Part shown: one piece after another, positions 33,720-46,200 of the stretch
Numbering within the stretch: position 1 is the first letter of the stretch
How the letters are laid out: each line of letters opens with the position of its first letter
NCBI GenBank assembly: GCA_003586115.2
Contig: QVOM02000042.1
Location: forward strand, 33,961,721 to 34,025,720
Source of the DNA: Salvator merianae
Lineage: Eukaryota; Chordata; Lepidosauria; Squamata; Teiidae
Direction of reading: 5' to 3'
Length of the DNA: 64,000 nt
Made by a program: the position numbers and the translations under genes
Notes under the pieces: model-generated
The model's input: only the letters and a program-made list of their open reading frames with translations
Database searches by the model: none
What the model was told of the DNA's origin: nothing

Positions 33720-34355
33720 ATTCACCAACAATGGCCCTTTCTGGACAGAGACAGCTTGGCCACAGTGTTCCATTAACCTTAAGGCTGGGCTACCTCAACT
33801 ACATTCTATGCAAGGCTGCCCATAAAGACAGTTCAAAAGCTGCAACTAGTGCAGAATGCAGCAGCAAGACTGCTGAGGGATACCCTTGGCTGGGCACACA
33901 TCAAACTAGTATTAAAAAAATAAAGTGTACCGGCTGCAGATCTGCTATTGAGCCCAATTCATGGATCTAACATTGACTTATAAAGCCTTAAACAACTTGG
34001 GCCCCAAATACCTAAAGGAGCATCTCATCCCATACAGTTGTGCCCATCAGTTAAGACCTTTTCCAGAGGCCCTCCTGGCGGTGCTGGCACTGTCACCAGT
34101 CAAAGGCATGGAACACCTGAGACACTGTGGAGTGGTCTCACCTCTGGGGTGTATCTAGTGCCATCTCTGCACACTCTTAGACCTCTTTACTTCAGCTTTT
34201 TGCTATAGAGGTAGCCACCCTCCCCTTTCAGAAACTGTTAGCTGAGAATTTAAAGAACTGAATTTCATCATCATCACTATTCCTGCTGCACTGGTTTTCC
34301 TGTTACCTGTCCTGAGATTCTGGGGTATAGGGAAAGATAAAAATGCAAAAAAAAG
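33720..34355 (+). mobile_element. L2-type LINE 3' fragment, older copy
   Basis: Broken frames read QNAAARLL, then LTYKALNNLGPKYLKEHLIP, typical of the region just before the L2 C-terminus. The 3' tail ends TCTGGGGTATAGGGAAAGAT. Same orientation as the copy at 31590, but more decayed. Confidence 0.7.
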
Positions 34356-34755
34356 ATCTATGTAACTGCTCAAATGTACAGCAACCTACCTCAGTTTGAC
34401 AGACTCCCGTTCTCCCCATCTCCCCAGGATTTGAGAAACATGAAAGCAGCACCTTGCCAGCTGACTGTCAATGCTGGTCAAAAGTAGAGCAGATCCAGTA
34501 CTGCACACTCTATTTACAGCTCATGAAAACCACGGCTTCCACATCAATAAATCACCTCCTCTGGATTAGGCTGTTATTCTAGGGTTGAAATCCTCGGCAG
34601 CATTGTAACCAACCACACACCAATATCCAACTCCAATTTTTCTGTTTAAGATAGTTAACATCCACCACGATGGAATACAACTTCCCAAGTAAGAGCCAAG
34701 GTTTTCTAACAGTGACTTAGGGAAGAAGAGCGAATTATTCAAAACCAGCCCATAC

Positions 34756-34839
34756 TTGTTTGGAGATTCGCCCTCAGGTGCTCCTGGATTCTCTTCAACT
34801 TCTGAAGTCTCTTCCATAGGAGTAGTCTGTTCCAACTCG
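34756..34839 (-). CDS. HABP4: HABP4 exon 5 (acidic segment)
   Basis: An 84-nt exon, acceptor TTCTGCAG and donor AA|GTATGG. In frame it reads ELEQTTPMEETSEVEENPGA and EGESPN, matching the acidic EPTAPMEEPTVVEESQGTPEEESP segment of human HABP4 (from memory). Entry completes a Ser codon with exon 4 and exit leaves AA for Lys. Confidence 0.93.
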
Positions 34840-36655
34840 CTGCAGAAACAGTAAATGCAATTATTAAGCCAAGGATTATACTGAACAATGCATCCAAATG
34901 GGTGCCCAGAACAAAAGGCATACCTCTGTGGTGTCTCATTGGAGACCTCAGAGAATTCCAGTTTCTATGATTAGCATGCTACATTTTTTTTAACTGAACA
35001 ACAGAAACAGCACAGGACTTTAACATGACTTTTAAAAAAATAACTCAAAAGATGCATCTGCTCCAACTCTTGATCTTTTGAAGACGCAAAGTTAGAATAT
35101 GGGCACAAGCAGTTAACACTTGTGTAATTTTTATATTAATATGCACAAGTTAGTTTCTGTCTATTCATGCTAAAAGCACTGCTTGGTTCCACTATTAACA
35201 ATTTCTGAACTACATGTTCTCAAAAAATAATAATAATAATAATTAGAAGCCATTGCTTTTTGCCACACCTTAATATATTTTGTAGGAAAGCAATCAGACT
35301 TGAAATAAAGTTGTTGGATACCATCTAGTCATGGCCAATTCCTCGTTGACTGCATGCAGAGATAACAGAAGCGGTTTGACATTGCCTACTTCCAGGGAGA
35401 GGCTGGGGAATCGAACCGGCAACCCTCTGCTTTCCAGGCAGTCCTTTCCTAGAATCCTGGGTAGAGGTCTTTCTCAACACTTTTAGCACTGATAACTGAA
35501 GAGAATATAACAGATATATCTGAGTCTAAAATCTTCCTTATAGGAAGCAATGTCCTCTAACAAAGACTCAGGTTTTTTATTGACATAGGACTGGCATGTA
35601 TTTCAGCAAAAATCCAGCACTGCCTTACAAATTCAGAGGTAAGGACAAGACTAGACTAAAACTAAGAAAACCTGCAGAACTTGGTTTTTCTCTCCATATG
35701 CAAATACTGCAAGTGGAAAGGACACAAGTAATCTTAGAGCTATGAGTCAGTCCTTTCCTTTCTCCTTCTGAATTTCTATGAACTTTGCTGTTATTTTATT
35801 AAAAAGCATCATTGAGCATTATGGAACTTACTTTGGGCATGGTTTGGATTGCAATAATATGCTTACAATATCAAACACCTCCCACCTGTGTCAGTACAGA
35901 AAAAAGGCTGAGTCTGGCATAAAATATTATGACAAAGAACACTTATAGAATGGCTCCTCCTCATCTAATACAAGGCCAAAGATGAAATAGGAATTCTGTT
36001 ATTCTCAACTATTAATTGTGAAAACTAGATGAAAGTGGAGGACATGTTGCTACTAATAGCGTTAGCAAGCATGGATGGTTTGAACCAGGACTTGCAAGGT
36101 GAAATACAGCTGAAGTCAGAAGCCTTGCTTCTACTTGCCTGAATCACATTCCTGTTTGTTGTACACCAGGACCCAAACACTGTTTAATCCCAACGCCACC
36201 TCCTTGCAATTGCAACTCTTGGAGCCGGCTCTACTATCAAACCTATAGAAATGATCAGACTAGTGATCCTCTAAAGAAGCTTTTAGCAGGAGCCAACCAC
36301 TCACAGCAACATGAGAGCTAAGAAACTTTCATTCTGTGAGCTTCTTTAATCTATTACAGGATCAAAGCCATTGTCCAAATAACGTGGCAAGACACATCCC
36401 ATCTCACAGGTTATACTTCTCCCACTCGACATTATCTGAAGATGAGTTGGACAGGGACAAGCAACTAGTGTTATTTGTGAACGATCTTCTGCTAGAACGT
36501 TAAACGCAAAATTTGGAATGCACAAGCTGGAGATCAAATAATATGACTCAGATCTGAGCAGCTTAACACACGAGAGAATACACAGCAACCCATGGAAGTT
36601 AGAAACTACAGTTTTAATAAGGCTTCAGTCCAAGACCACCACTAAACTATCATAC
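34840..36655. other. HABP4 intron 4
   Basis: About 1.8 kb. It holds a SINE (35311-35460) and a short TAA microsatellite (35228-35242). Nothing else is recognised. Confidence 0.6.
35311..35460 (-). mobile_element. tRNA-derived SINE (Sauria-like)
   Basis: On the minus strand it has a pol III B box, GGTTCGATTCC (complement of 35406-35416), preceded by GGAAAGCAGAGGGTTGCC. CTCCCTGGAAGTAGGCAATG and a TCCAACAAC end follow. The same body appears at 43068-43215. The assignment to the squamate Sauria type is by memory. Confidence 0.65.
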
Positions 36656-36727
36656 CTCAGATCATCCTTAACTGCTCCCCAATTGCGAGGTCCGCTTCCG
36701 CCCCTTTTCTCTTCCACTCGGATTCCT
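36656..36727 (-). CDS. HABP4: HABP4 exon 4
   Basis: A 72-nt exon between introns of 1.8 kb and 130 bp. It completes Ile with exon 3 and then reads GIRVEEKRGGSGPRNWGAVK, then DDL. Human has IAVRTEDNMGGCGVRTWGSGK at this place (from memory). The acceptor TTCTTTAG abuts an AG|AG ambiguity; the chosen AG keeps the frame. Confidence 0.9.
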
Positions 36728-36857
36728 CTAAAGAAATAAAAAGTATCCCATGAATTATCTTCTGGGAAATTAAACATACGCAGAGTTCCCCATCACTCCC
36801 TTCCAACTCCCTCAAGCACTATAAAACAATTCTCGGAATACTAGAACACATACTTAC

Positions 36858-37019
36858 ATCTTGTCACTTCCACTCTGCCTGTCAAATTCCCGCTTCCCTC
36901 TCTGATCAAAGCCGTTGAAGGTTCTGTTCATTCCGCCACCTCTGCCTCTGCCTCGCATTCCACCTCTTCCACCCCCACGGCCCCGCATTGGCCTTCCCCG
37001 TTCAAGTCGGTCAATCGGT
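36858..37019 (-). CDS. HABP4: HABP4 exon 3 (central RGG box)
   Basis: A 162-nt exon, acceptor ATCTTTCAG and donor AT|GTAAGT. It reads [40 protein letters not shown] and GKREFDR. The Arg-Gly-rich stretch is the RNA-binding and methylated RGG box. FDQRGKREF is near-invariant in the family. Confidence 0.95.
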
Positions 37020-37137
37020 CTGAAAGATGATACATTCCAGTTTGTTCTAACACGTTTTGAAAAATTAATGTCATGCACATGTACTGGAAATGCAACCATT
37101 TCTCAGCATCACCGCTCTGAATGTCGCACTGACGTTC

Positions 37138-37347
37138 AGTGGCAGCCACTAGCTTTAATGGGGGGTGTTCATAACCCACAGAAAGCGCACGATTGCTGTT
37201 CACGGGCCCTCTGGGCCTCCCTACTGTTGCAGCAGGCTGCCAGCGACCTTTGCAACAGTAGGGAGGCCCGGAGGCCCCACGAACAGCATTGCGTGCTTTC
37301 TGCGGGTTACGAACACCTGCCCTTAAAGCCAGTGGCCGCTGCTGCCA
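37138..37347. mobile_element. Foldback DNA element, family A, second copy
   Basis: A palindrome whose left arm has GGTGTTCATAACCCACAGAAAG and right arm CTTTCTGCGGGTTACGAACACC. The GC-rich centre is flanked by CTACTGTTGCAGCAGG / TTTGCAACAGTAG. The outer arms (TAAAGCCAGTGGCCGCTGCTG) resemble those at 9092-9291. It lies in HABP4 intron 2, about 120 bp upstream of the exon 3 acceptor. Confidence 0.7.
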
Positions 37348-38291
37348 AAGTTTACAAAACTAAATCAAAATTATTCTGTTACTTTGGTCCAACGAATTAT
37401 AGACTTCACTGCACTGCCATTATTTGAGGTGCTCAGAGTGATTTTGAAATTTCCTTCCAAAGTCACACTCCACAGCCAGGATCCAAGGAAAGACAAGCAA
37501 AAGTGTGATCGTACACAACAGAATTGTCTTGGTCCATCTATGCCACTCTGGTTATCTCCATTCTTTCAAAAGCTGTCTCTCAAGGGACATGGTGGTCCTG
37601 AATGTGCAGCCACATGGAGTACCCTGCAGGAACACGGAAGAATTTGATGGAGTGCAGATGCAAAGATGCCTTTCTGCTTCTGCAAATGTGACTAAAAATC
37701 CTCTTTCTAGAGAGCCAGTGGCTCAAAATGTTATGGAAGATTCCATGCCCTCCTCACCTTCATCTTCTAAAATGTCAAAGTCATATACAAATCCAGTCAA
37801 TGGCAACCCCAGTCCCCAAATCTGCAACTTCAGTCCCCAAATCTGCATATCATCAATGGCAACCCCAGTCCCCAAATCTGCATATCATCAAGCATTATAC
37901 AGGCATTACGATATTCAGCAGTCCCTGCTGCAGACATGGTATTTTACTGTTTAGAGAAAAAAAATATATTCTGAGATCCTTTCACAGGAAGACAGAAAGT
38001 GAACCACACCATTATCAGTCCTTTAAGTCTGGCACGATCAGCTCTGACTGACAGCAGGTCGCAGCACAGCCAGCAATGCCTGATTTCAGGCAGAAGTATC
38101 TGCATGCCCTATATAAAGATACAAAGAACTGAATCTGATGTATTTTGTATTCAACGCATATGAGAACATTACCACTAACAGACAGTCTTTCCTGCCATTT
38201 CTCAGATAAGGATATCCCACCAAGCACAGAAAGCAGAATAAAGGAAAAGGCCTTTTAGAGGCTGCTTTATATCTCCACCAACAGTATATAC
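37348..38291. other. HABP4 intron 2, remaining part
   Basis: Non-coding apart from a small tandem repeat at 37797-37891. No element recognised. Confidence 0.5.
37797..37891. repeat. Small tandem repeat in HABP4 intron 2
   Basis: AGTCCCCAAATCTGCA occurs three times in about 60 bp. The larger unit beginning TCAATGGCAACCCCAGTCCC occurs twice, starting at 37797 and 37854. Confidence 0.85.
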
Positions 38292-38442
38292 CTTTCTAGT
38301 GTAAACTCTGCTTGTCTTTCGATGTCTTGAGGATGATATTCCCTGAGATATGGCCTCCATTCAGCTTTATCTTGCTTTACCTCTGTGGCTCTGTTTTCGT
38401 TCCATCCTTGCTGTTCCCCTCTTTTTGGAGCGCGCTTCTGGC
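38292..38442 (-). CDS. HABP4: HABP4 exon 2
   Basis: A 151-nt exon with acceptor TCTTGCAG and donor AG|GTATAT. It completes Gly with exon 1, then reads [20 protein letters not shown], then [16 protein letters not shown]. Human has [19 protein letters not shown] and EYRPYETERQADFTAE (from memory). The QQGWN and ERQAEF elements identify it clearly. Confidence 0.95.
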
Positions 38443-38839
38443 CTGCAAGACATCAGAAGGATTACTCAGACCAGCAGCGATACATTTTGCTCAACAACTA
38501 GATCTTTACGATATAATGCTACAGGCTGTGCTTCTGAAAAGCATTTCCCCCCAGCCAGTTCCTAGGGCAGGGTTTGCCAACATGGCACAAGAGGACAACA
38601 GTGTCTCTGGCATTCACAACAGTGTCTCTGATATTCCCTCCCTACATTTACTGGCCCCATCATTATGAGCCGGCAATAGCTATTGACTTTGCCCCTTGCC
38701 ACCATTTTTTTTCATCCAATCACTGGTCTGTAAAAGCTAGGGACCCAATATGGACTCAAAAATTGAGTGTAACTTACATCCACTACATCCATTCTGCAAC
38801 TGCTAAATTGGCTGCAAATAGTGTACAAAGCTTAATTTA

Positions 38840-39150
38840 AAGCAATTTTTAGGCCTGTAAATCTAGAAGACTGCCTCATCAAGTACAAAACACACCATAA
38901 TTTGAAATCTCTCAGGAATGGCTTCCTGATAGCCCTGCCTGTCCTGGAGGCTGCAAGGGCAGAGGTCTGTCAACACATTTTCTCCACAGCAGTGCCAGCC
39001 CTTGGGAATAACCTTCTAACCAGCCTGGGTTAAGAACCCTTACAAGGGAACTTCTGGAAACCTACATATGTGCCCCAATATCTCCCGAAGTTTGGCTGAT
39101 TCCACTGTATTTCATTTCAATTATTTTATTACCACTGTCAATCTCTGATT
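38840..39150 (+). mobile_element. Possible L2-type LINE relic
   Basis: Decayed sequence with TTCTCCACAGCAGTGCCAGC and CTTGGGAATAACCTTCTAAC, resembling the end of an L2 protein frame. No clear 3' tail. Confidence 0.4.
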
Positions 39151-39341
39151 AGTGGCTTTTAACTGCAATGTTATTTAATGCCATGAAAAATCATGGTGGA
39201 AAAACTCTGTGCCTATTTGTGGCGATGAGGGAGATGGACACTGTTGCAGATGCCTTCTCAATTCCAACAATAGCCATCTTTCATATAGTTGTATGGTTTG
39301 ATTTCCATAAAACACTATGGAGCACAAAGTCACGTTGCTTA

Positions 39342-39360
39342 ATAATAATAATAATAATAT
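39342..39360. repeat. TAA microsatellite
   Basis: About six AAT/TAA units in HABP4 intron 1. Confidence 0.8.
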
Positions 39361-40262
39361 AAGCTATGGAAAACAGGGTTTATGGGGATTGTGAAAACCT
39401 AGTCAACCAATGGAAGTAACTGGCACTATGGAGCAGAGGCCCAAAATATCAATAAGTTAGTGGCACTGCAGAAAGAAAACCCAGCGTTCCAATGTGTAAG
39501 TGATGCTGTGGAGGGACAGTCCTGTTTATCAAAGTCACAGAACGGTGCTTCAGAGGCTAAGCCACATTATTGATCATTTCTTGGACTGCATTAAACAAGC
39601 AAGCCATATTTTATATTTTAACAAATGTGTAAAACAAAGCTGTAGTATGCAGCACTGACTTGCCATCTTCACTAGTATTGACTGAGTGTATTCTGTTCGT
39701 ATTGAATTTATCTAAATATATTCCATATCTGCTGTTCCGCAAAACTAAGACACATTTTCATATCAACTATTGATCAGTCCAATCTAATCTTTAAAAGGTT
39801 CCCAGTCCCCTGTTAGAGTTCAGTTTTATTTCAAAAAACACAGTGCAAATAACAAGTTTTTATGTATATCAAGCCTGCATCCATGCAATTAAACAAAAGG
39901 CAAGATCACTTTAAATTAAATCCCAGTTCAATCACAGGTACATGATATGCAAAATGTCTGAATGGCCTTTACAAAATCCTGACAAGAGAGGTAGAAAGCC
40001 GTAGTTTCTGCTGTGTTTAAGAACAAATGAAGCACATTCAGGTCTCAAACCTAATCTCACTTTCCTGGAAAGAACTACCAGTAAGTACAAAGGATATTGC
40101 TTCTGAGGAAATATGGTTAAGCTTGTACTGCCAACATTAAGAATGCACAAAACACAAATATGACAACTGCTGGGAATTGGAAAACACATAAAATGCACAT
40201 AAACCTGTGATGCTTAAAATCAGGTTATAGATTCAAGCCCTGTTGGCTAGAGACTACTTTTT

Positions 40263-40783
40263 GGGCTTTCTGCACTTTCTGGGTTTGATCCAGATCAGCC
40301 GAACCAAATCAAGACACACCCTCTGATTTGGATCATGAACTAGAGCACAGTCTGCACTGTGATGGCTGTTCCGGTCTAGCCACTGCGCCACTCCTGAAGC
40401 TCATACGTATTTCAGAGCTGGCCTCTGCAAGCTCCAACAGCCATTAATTAAAGTGTCTGGCCTCAGAGTCCCTGGGGGATCCATTTTGGTGGTGAATAAG
40501 GCACACTGCTGAAATGGGTCCCTCATTAAATCAGAACATGGAGGTGTACACTTTCTACACGCCTCCATGATCCAGATTACCCCCCGCTAGTATGCCGATG
40601 GACCTGTTTAATCAGGTCCACTGATAATCCAGATGAGCAGCTTCCTGAGTTGGATTACACTCCATCCGGTGCAGATGGAACATGCTAGCGGGGGCAGGGC
40701 CCCTCTAGTCCATACCAGCAGGCAGACAAAACAGGCCCCGAAGAGGACTATGGAGCCACATGAAAGGTAAGTGCAGAAAGGCT
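40263..40783. mobile_element. Non-autonomous DNA element with related ends
   Basis: The terminus GGGCTTTCTGCACTT is mirrored by AAGTGCAGAAAGGC at the right. Inside, CCCCCGCTAG (40581) and CTAGCGGGGG (40685) form a second inverted pair. The ends match the palindrome at 7700-7880 closely. No coding frame. Confidence 0.6.
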
Positions 40784-41680
40784 GTTATGGGAAAAGTAGG
40801 CCTCTAACTACTGGAAGAATGTCAGCAAGGCAACCATACGCTCATGTTCTTCCTACCCAAACTGGGTAGGCACTGTGGGAACAGGCTGCTGGAGTAACTG
40901 GATCCGCAGACTGACCAACAGGACATTTCTTGTGCACTTGTCCTTTTCACACGTTGCAGAAGAAAATGTAAGCACTGGTGTGTGTCAAAGATAATGCCAA
41001 TAAGATGAGACAAGAATGCCTAGAACTCACTAGCTTTGACAACAGTTACATAAGTGATTATGCTGTAAATAATCATGTGAGCAATTTATAAAGCACTGCT
41101 ACAGAGAATCACTGCCCTCAGCTTGCCACTGTGAATGCGAGTCTTCACAGCTCATCCATCAAGTGTTTTAAAATAATCACACAGAGAGTCCTCATCTCAG
41201 TCTTACAGCTTTTTAATTCACAAGGACACATAAGGCAAGGGGAATATCCAGCAAGCTGACAGTGGATTTGGGACTTTCAGCACAATAGAAAAATGAGAAA
41301 CAAGACTGCCAGAGGCACAAGACACACAGAGAATGGCTACGTAAAGGCTACCACTGCCCCATTAATGTATGTTTTTAAAAGAACTTTTTAAAAAGATGGC
41401 TTTTCAGCTGAAATCAACTCTATATCACAAGAATGACTAAGATGTGACTGTCCAGATGCCCCCCCCCCCAGCTTCCATCAGTACCAACCAACAAGGATGA
41501 TAATGAGGGAGGATGGCAGTGTAGTTCATCACCACCTAGAGATTCCAGTTGGGCTATTTTTGATATTACCATTTCTAAGGATATTCTTAGTACATTGTGT
41601 ATTTTTTATTAACAGCAATTTTAGCTACCCTCTTGACTACCACAATAAAAGAGACATCTATTATGACCTAGATTTCAAAC
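40784..41680. other. HABP4 intron 1 segment without recognised features
   Basis: Non-coding, with a run of C near 41460. Nothing else seen. Confidence 0.5.
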
Positions 41681-41689
41681 AATGACTAC

Positions 41690-41940
41690 CTTCCAGGCTA
41701 TAATCAGCAAAAAGGTTTGGATCAATTCACGGAAATCAAGCCTATTAATGGCTTTTGTCCTTGATGGCAGTAGGAGGTGGTCTGCCTCCAAAGGCCAACT
41801 GCTGGGAGACATGGTCTGTGCTCATGTCCTGCTGATGGGCTTCCCCGTGCAGCTGGTTGGCTACTGAATGAGAAGATGGCTGGACTAGCCGGGCCGTGAG
41901 TCCAATCCTATGGGGCACTTCTTATGTTCTTATGGACTAA
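41690..41940 (+). mobile_element. CR1-type LINE 3' tail
   Basis: Contains CAACTGCTGGGAGACATGG, AGATGGCTGGACTAGCC and the terminal repeat TTCTTATGTTCTTATG, the standard end of amniote CR1 elements. No coding part is left. Confidence 0.75.
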
Positions 41941-42711
41941 TACTAATTCAATATAATCCAGTTCCCCAGATAACGCTGAATCCTGCATTCATTCAAGACA
42001 ACAGTGTATCACCCATTGTCATTAGTGTGACTCTACGTGAAAGGGAACAGCAATTGTATCACGTTCAATCCAAAGAAAAAATGTCACAAATAGCTTGGCT
42101 GATGTGGTCTTCTTATCTCACCATCTACTGTTCCCTCCTTCCTTTAAAACAGGGTGTTAATTCTGAGGGCTTGGTAAAAATATTTCAATCCCAACTACCC
42201 AAAAGCCATTTTCATAATATATCCTGTAATATATTTCCTATCTCCTCTCAGAGGGCTGGTGGGAAACCTCTGATCCTCCGGATGTTGCTGAGTTTAAATG
42301 TCCATCACCCATGCCTACTGACCACGCTACCTGACCACACTGTAGTCCAAATGCTGGAGCAGCTATTATTGAAAGAATTATATATGTGCATATAGGTATA
42401 TACCTTACTCAAAAAGTTAATAAAGCTAAACATTTTCCAAATTATTCAGTACAACAGCTGGAGAATGATGGATTCCTAGTATTTGAGCAGCCCAGTGCAA
42501 TGTTATTTATGCTACAATACAAAGATGCACCAAACACAACCATTACATATATTTTTATCCAGGTCCTTGGTTAACACTTTCTCTTGTCCTCTGGCCTACT
42601 GCACTATAGCATTGTTTTTGTCACTATTTTATTAGTTTTGTATCTTGTATTTTGTGGCTTGCCTGTATGATGAATAAACTAAAGTTAGAAATGCTCTCAG
42701 TAAAGCTCAGT

Positions 42712-42860
42712 TTCTGGTGACTTCATGGATGTGTCCATCCAGTTTTCTTGAAAACAACACACAAGTAGCTTGATATTGTCTTCTTTTAGACAGATGCCAG
42801 GGACTGAACCTGGGGCCTTCTGAACGCAAAGCACATGCTCTGACCACTAAGTTATGATAA
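42712..42860 (-). mobile_element. tRNA-derived SINE, second type
   Basis: On the minus strand, A-box-like AACTTAGTGGTCAGAGC and B-box GGTTCAGTCCC lie about 40 nt apart, as in a tRNA. They are followed by a body ending near GAAAACTGGATGGACACATC. Intact pol III boxes suggest a fairly recent copy. Confidence 0.7.
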
Positions 42861-43067
42861 ATAATAAATGTAAATAAGTGAACTTTGATCAATCTTGGCC
42901 ACTGACCACACTGAGGCTCCTGGGAAGTATAATCCAAAACTAGCCTAAGAGCACTATGTTCAGGAAGGCTACAGCAGAGAGGGAGTCTGAAGAAAACAGC
43001 AGAACACAGAGGTATGTTTAGGAATGTAGTCAGTAGCTTTTAAGCTGACTTAGAGCAAACTGTCATG

Positions 43068-43215
43068 AAAGCAGAGGGTTGCCATTCTATCTTCAGCCTT
43101 TCCCTGGAAGTAGGCAATGCAATTCTGTACCTCTGCCAAGAAAACTGCATAGATGTGTCCAAGGAGGTGCCCATGCAGTCAACCAGGATTACAGGGTCAC
43201 TTTCTTGGTAAGAAT
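43068..43215 (+). mobile_element. SINE, Sauria-like, decayed copy
   Basis: Shares GAAAGCAGAGGGTTGCC, CCCTGGAAGTAGGCAATG and the CATGCAGTCAAC segment with 35311-35460. The B box is mutated here. Confidence 0.6.
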
Positions 43216-46200
43216 AAACGGCCTGCCACTTCTTTCTACCAGTATTTTTTTTCTTTCTAGTCTAGTTTGCAGTGTTGAAATTTCCTAGACGTTTCCCATG
43301 TAAGAACTAACAGATTTGACACTGCTTAACTTTTCAAGATTAGCCCAAGTCACCGCCAGCACATGCTGAAACCAGTAAATAATGAAAAAATTCAGTATTG
43401 CTGTTCCTAGAATAAATGCCAATATCCAAAGATATTCAAAAGCTTTCAGTTTTTCTGATCACAAACATTCTAAACTCCTAAAGTTCTATCCATTTTTAGT
43501 TCTTTTCAGTAATTTTGGGAAAGGTTCAGTGATTGGACCAAAATGTCCTATTGACACACTAAAGAAGAATTTGTCATGAAAAAATTGTCCAAATGCTGAG
43601 CGTGTATAAGCACACTACATAAAACAACGCAATCTGCTTAAGAGCGCAGCCTGCAGGGAAAATCTTCAGGAGACTAAACTACCATTCTACACAGTCTGTT
43701 CACTTCCAAAGTATCTCAAATTTAAGACCTGATCTGTATCAGTCAAATCCAGGGAAAGTGCCATTGTCATCAAAAGGTATACTCAGAAGGTAGAAAATCT
43801 GTATACCATTCTCCAGCCTATGTACTTATGATTACCAAGAGAAACCTTAGTGTCTTGCTTTAAACAATACAAAGCATATCGTTTCTCCTATACAGCGGTC
43901 ACTGGCGTAACACGGTTTCAGTATAAAATTCACTATAGTGCCACTGGGGAACTGTGAGTTCCCTGATAATATGCCTTGCTACAGTGCAGTTTCATATGGG
44001 TCCCCTTGCTCTGTGGGGGAGGATGAGAGGGCAGGCAACGTAGTGGGCAGTATGGCAGGTGGCCTAGAGGTCCTTGAGGAGCAATTGGGAGCAACATAGT
44101 CTGGTGTGATGAAGGGATCCATGTGTTTGGGGCAGGGACACATGATGCAGAGGTCAATGTGGGTGAGGTCAAGGTTGCATGGTGCAAGGATCAACATGGA
44201 TGGGATGGGGTAGGCCAAGGCAGACCATGGCATAGTATGGGACATCAATACAGGTGGATGCACAGAGGACAGTTTACTGGTGAGGCAGGCAACCCACCTG
44301 CTCACCTACTTCTAAGATCAGTTGCACCAATTAGGTGGATGGAAAGTGCAGGAACTACCTGAGCCTACCTCCTTCCTCTGCATGTGGTACAGCTGCTTTC
44401 TATTTCCTCTACTCCTCTGCAGGATGCAGATGGAGCTGGAGGGCAACACAGCGAAACAGGAAAGGGTTAAGGAAATGAGACCCTGAGCAATGCTGGGACC
44501 TTCTCTCCTTCCAGAAGCTTATTTTCCCCATGTGTCACATTATGTCCCATCTTTTTTCCCCAAGAAAGTCAAAAGGGCATACATGTGATTCTCAGGAGTC
44601 TCCACAGGAGCACCCACCGAAGAGTACCGCTTAGCTGCAACAAGGTGGTGGTCTCATGGGTTCCAGATCATCCTACTATTTATAAGAACAGCAAGCTAGC
44701 AGCACTGCTAACAGTAAGTCACAGGTGACATGAGCTACAAAATCAGTTTGATAGTGGAAGTTGCATCCACACAGATGAAAGAGAGCACCCCATGGAGGCC
44801 CAAGGCATGTGCAGGCCAGTAGTGTCACCTGGCACGCAGCCTGCCTCCAAGGGCCAACAAGTGCCCTTGGAGAGCATTGCCTGCCCATGGGAGCTTGCAC
44901 CACTTCCTGCATTCTGCTTGCAGAAAAAGTTTGACATCCCACAAAAAACCACCTTCTAGGACCATTTCTGGCATGACAAAATGTATGCTTCCACTGTCGC
45001 TTTTCTTCCCCATCTTCAAAGATAGTGAGGGGATGAGGCATGCAGTATGAAAATACCATGTACCCACTTCTGGGGTGTGAGCAAATGCTCCCACCCATAA
45101 GGTACTACAGTTCCTAACTATGGGACACAGCTTGAGAATCCCAACATCACCCAGCCTCTGTGCTTTCATTCTACAAACTGGATTTACCAAACCATGAGTG
45201 ATCTTGGTAAAATGTGCATCCTTCTGCTATGCCCATTAAACTGTTCTGATTTCCATTTTCCATTGGTTTTTTTCCTTCTGAAGCACCGTATTATACAAAA
45301 TCGTGATCTTAATGATGCTTCCTCTAACTGCTAGGTCTCTGTAGCCAGCAATTGTTCCTATATCTGGTTTTGTCCTGCATAATAGTTTGCCCTGCCATAT
45401 TATAGGAAGAATGACAGATTTTGCTGACCACAAAAGATCAAAAATCATATTATAGGAGGACAATGGTACAATTGGTTTCTGACTTAAAACCTACAATCGG
45501 AAAAAAGTAATTCTTAGACTGCTTTCTATACTGCTTTAGTGAAAAAAGAGGAGGAAAATATAGATATTGACTTAGTTTCCACATAAATGTTCCTTCAGAC
45601 TGTCTGAGGGCATTTCTTAAGGATGCTGTGGAAACTGCCACTTCCTCTGTCAATGAGTAAAACTAATCTCTTAAATAATATACTATACACAGTTTCCTTA
45701 ATCACCTGCTTAGTAGTGCTATAAACACACAGCCATTAGTGTCTGTTTGCTTAAACCTGTTTCCTAAAATATGTGCTGGGAGAATAGCTTCTGTTGCCTG
45801 AGAAATAAATGAATCACTTAAATGCTTCTGTGAGTTTGAAGTACACACCTATTCTCAAAGTAAACCACATGGAACAGTAAATTACTGTTCATAATCATGT
45901 TGATCTTTTTCAGTGCAAGAATCTGAGCTATGCCTCACATTTTAATTTTAAAATGTGCTTCCGTCATTTTGTTGTACACTAGCATTAAGCTGGTCTACAG
46001 ACAATATCTTCTGTGTATAATATTTAATTCTATTATAGGGCATCATTACCCCCCATGGAACAGTATGACTCATTTCAAGCACTCATGGAGCTTATTTAAA
46101 AAAACAACTCTTAGTTATTAACCAGTACATTACTTATAAAGAGGACAGCTTGACACATCAGGTTTTTTAATTAACAGGTAGAAGAAACGGAGGTACTGAT

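Noticed and set aside
41910..42395. 161-codon plus-strand frame following a CR1 tail
   Set aside because: No conserved motifs. It looks like fortuitously open intronic sequence; decayed LINE sequence is possible but unsupported.
42712..42860. Functional tRNA gene
   Set aside because: A and B boxes are present, but the cloverleaf is incomplete and a SINE body follows, so it is a tRNA-derived SINE.
44676..45190. Overlapping minus-strand frames of 121 and 140 codons
   Set aside because: Different phases, Cys/Trp-rich in a way typical of random frames, no splice sites or family motifs.
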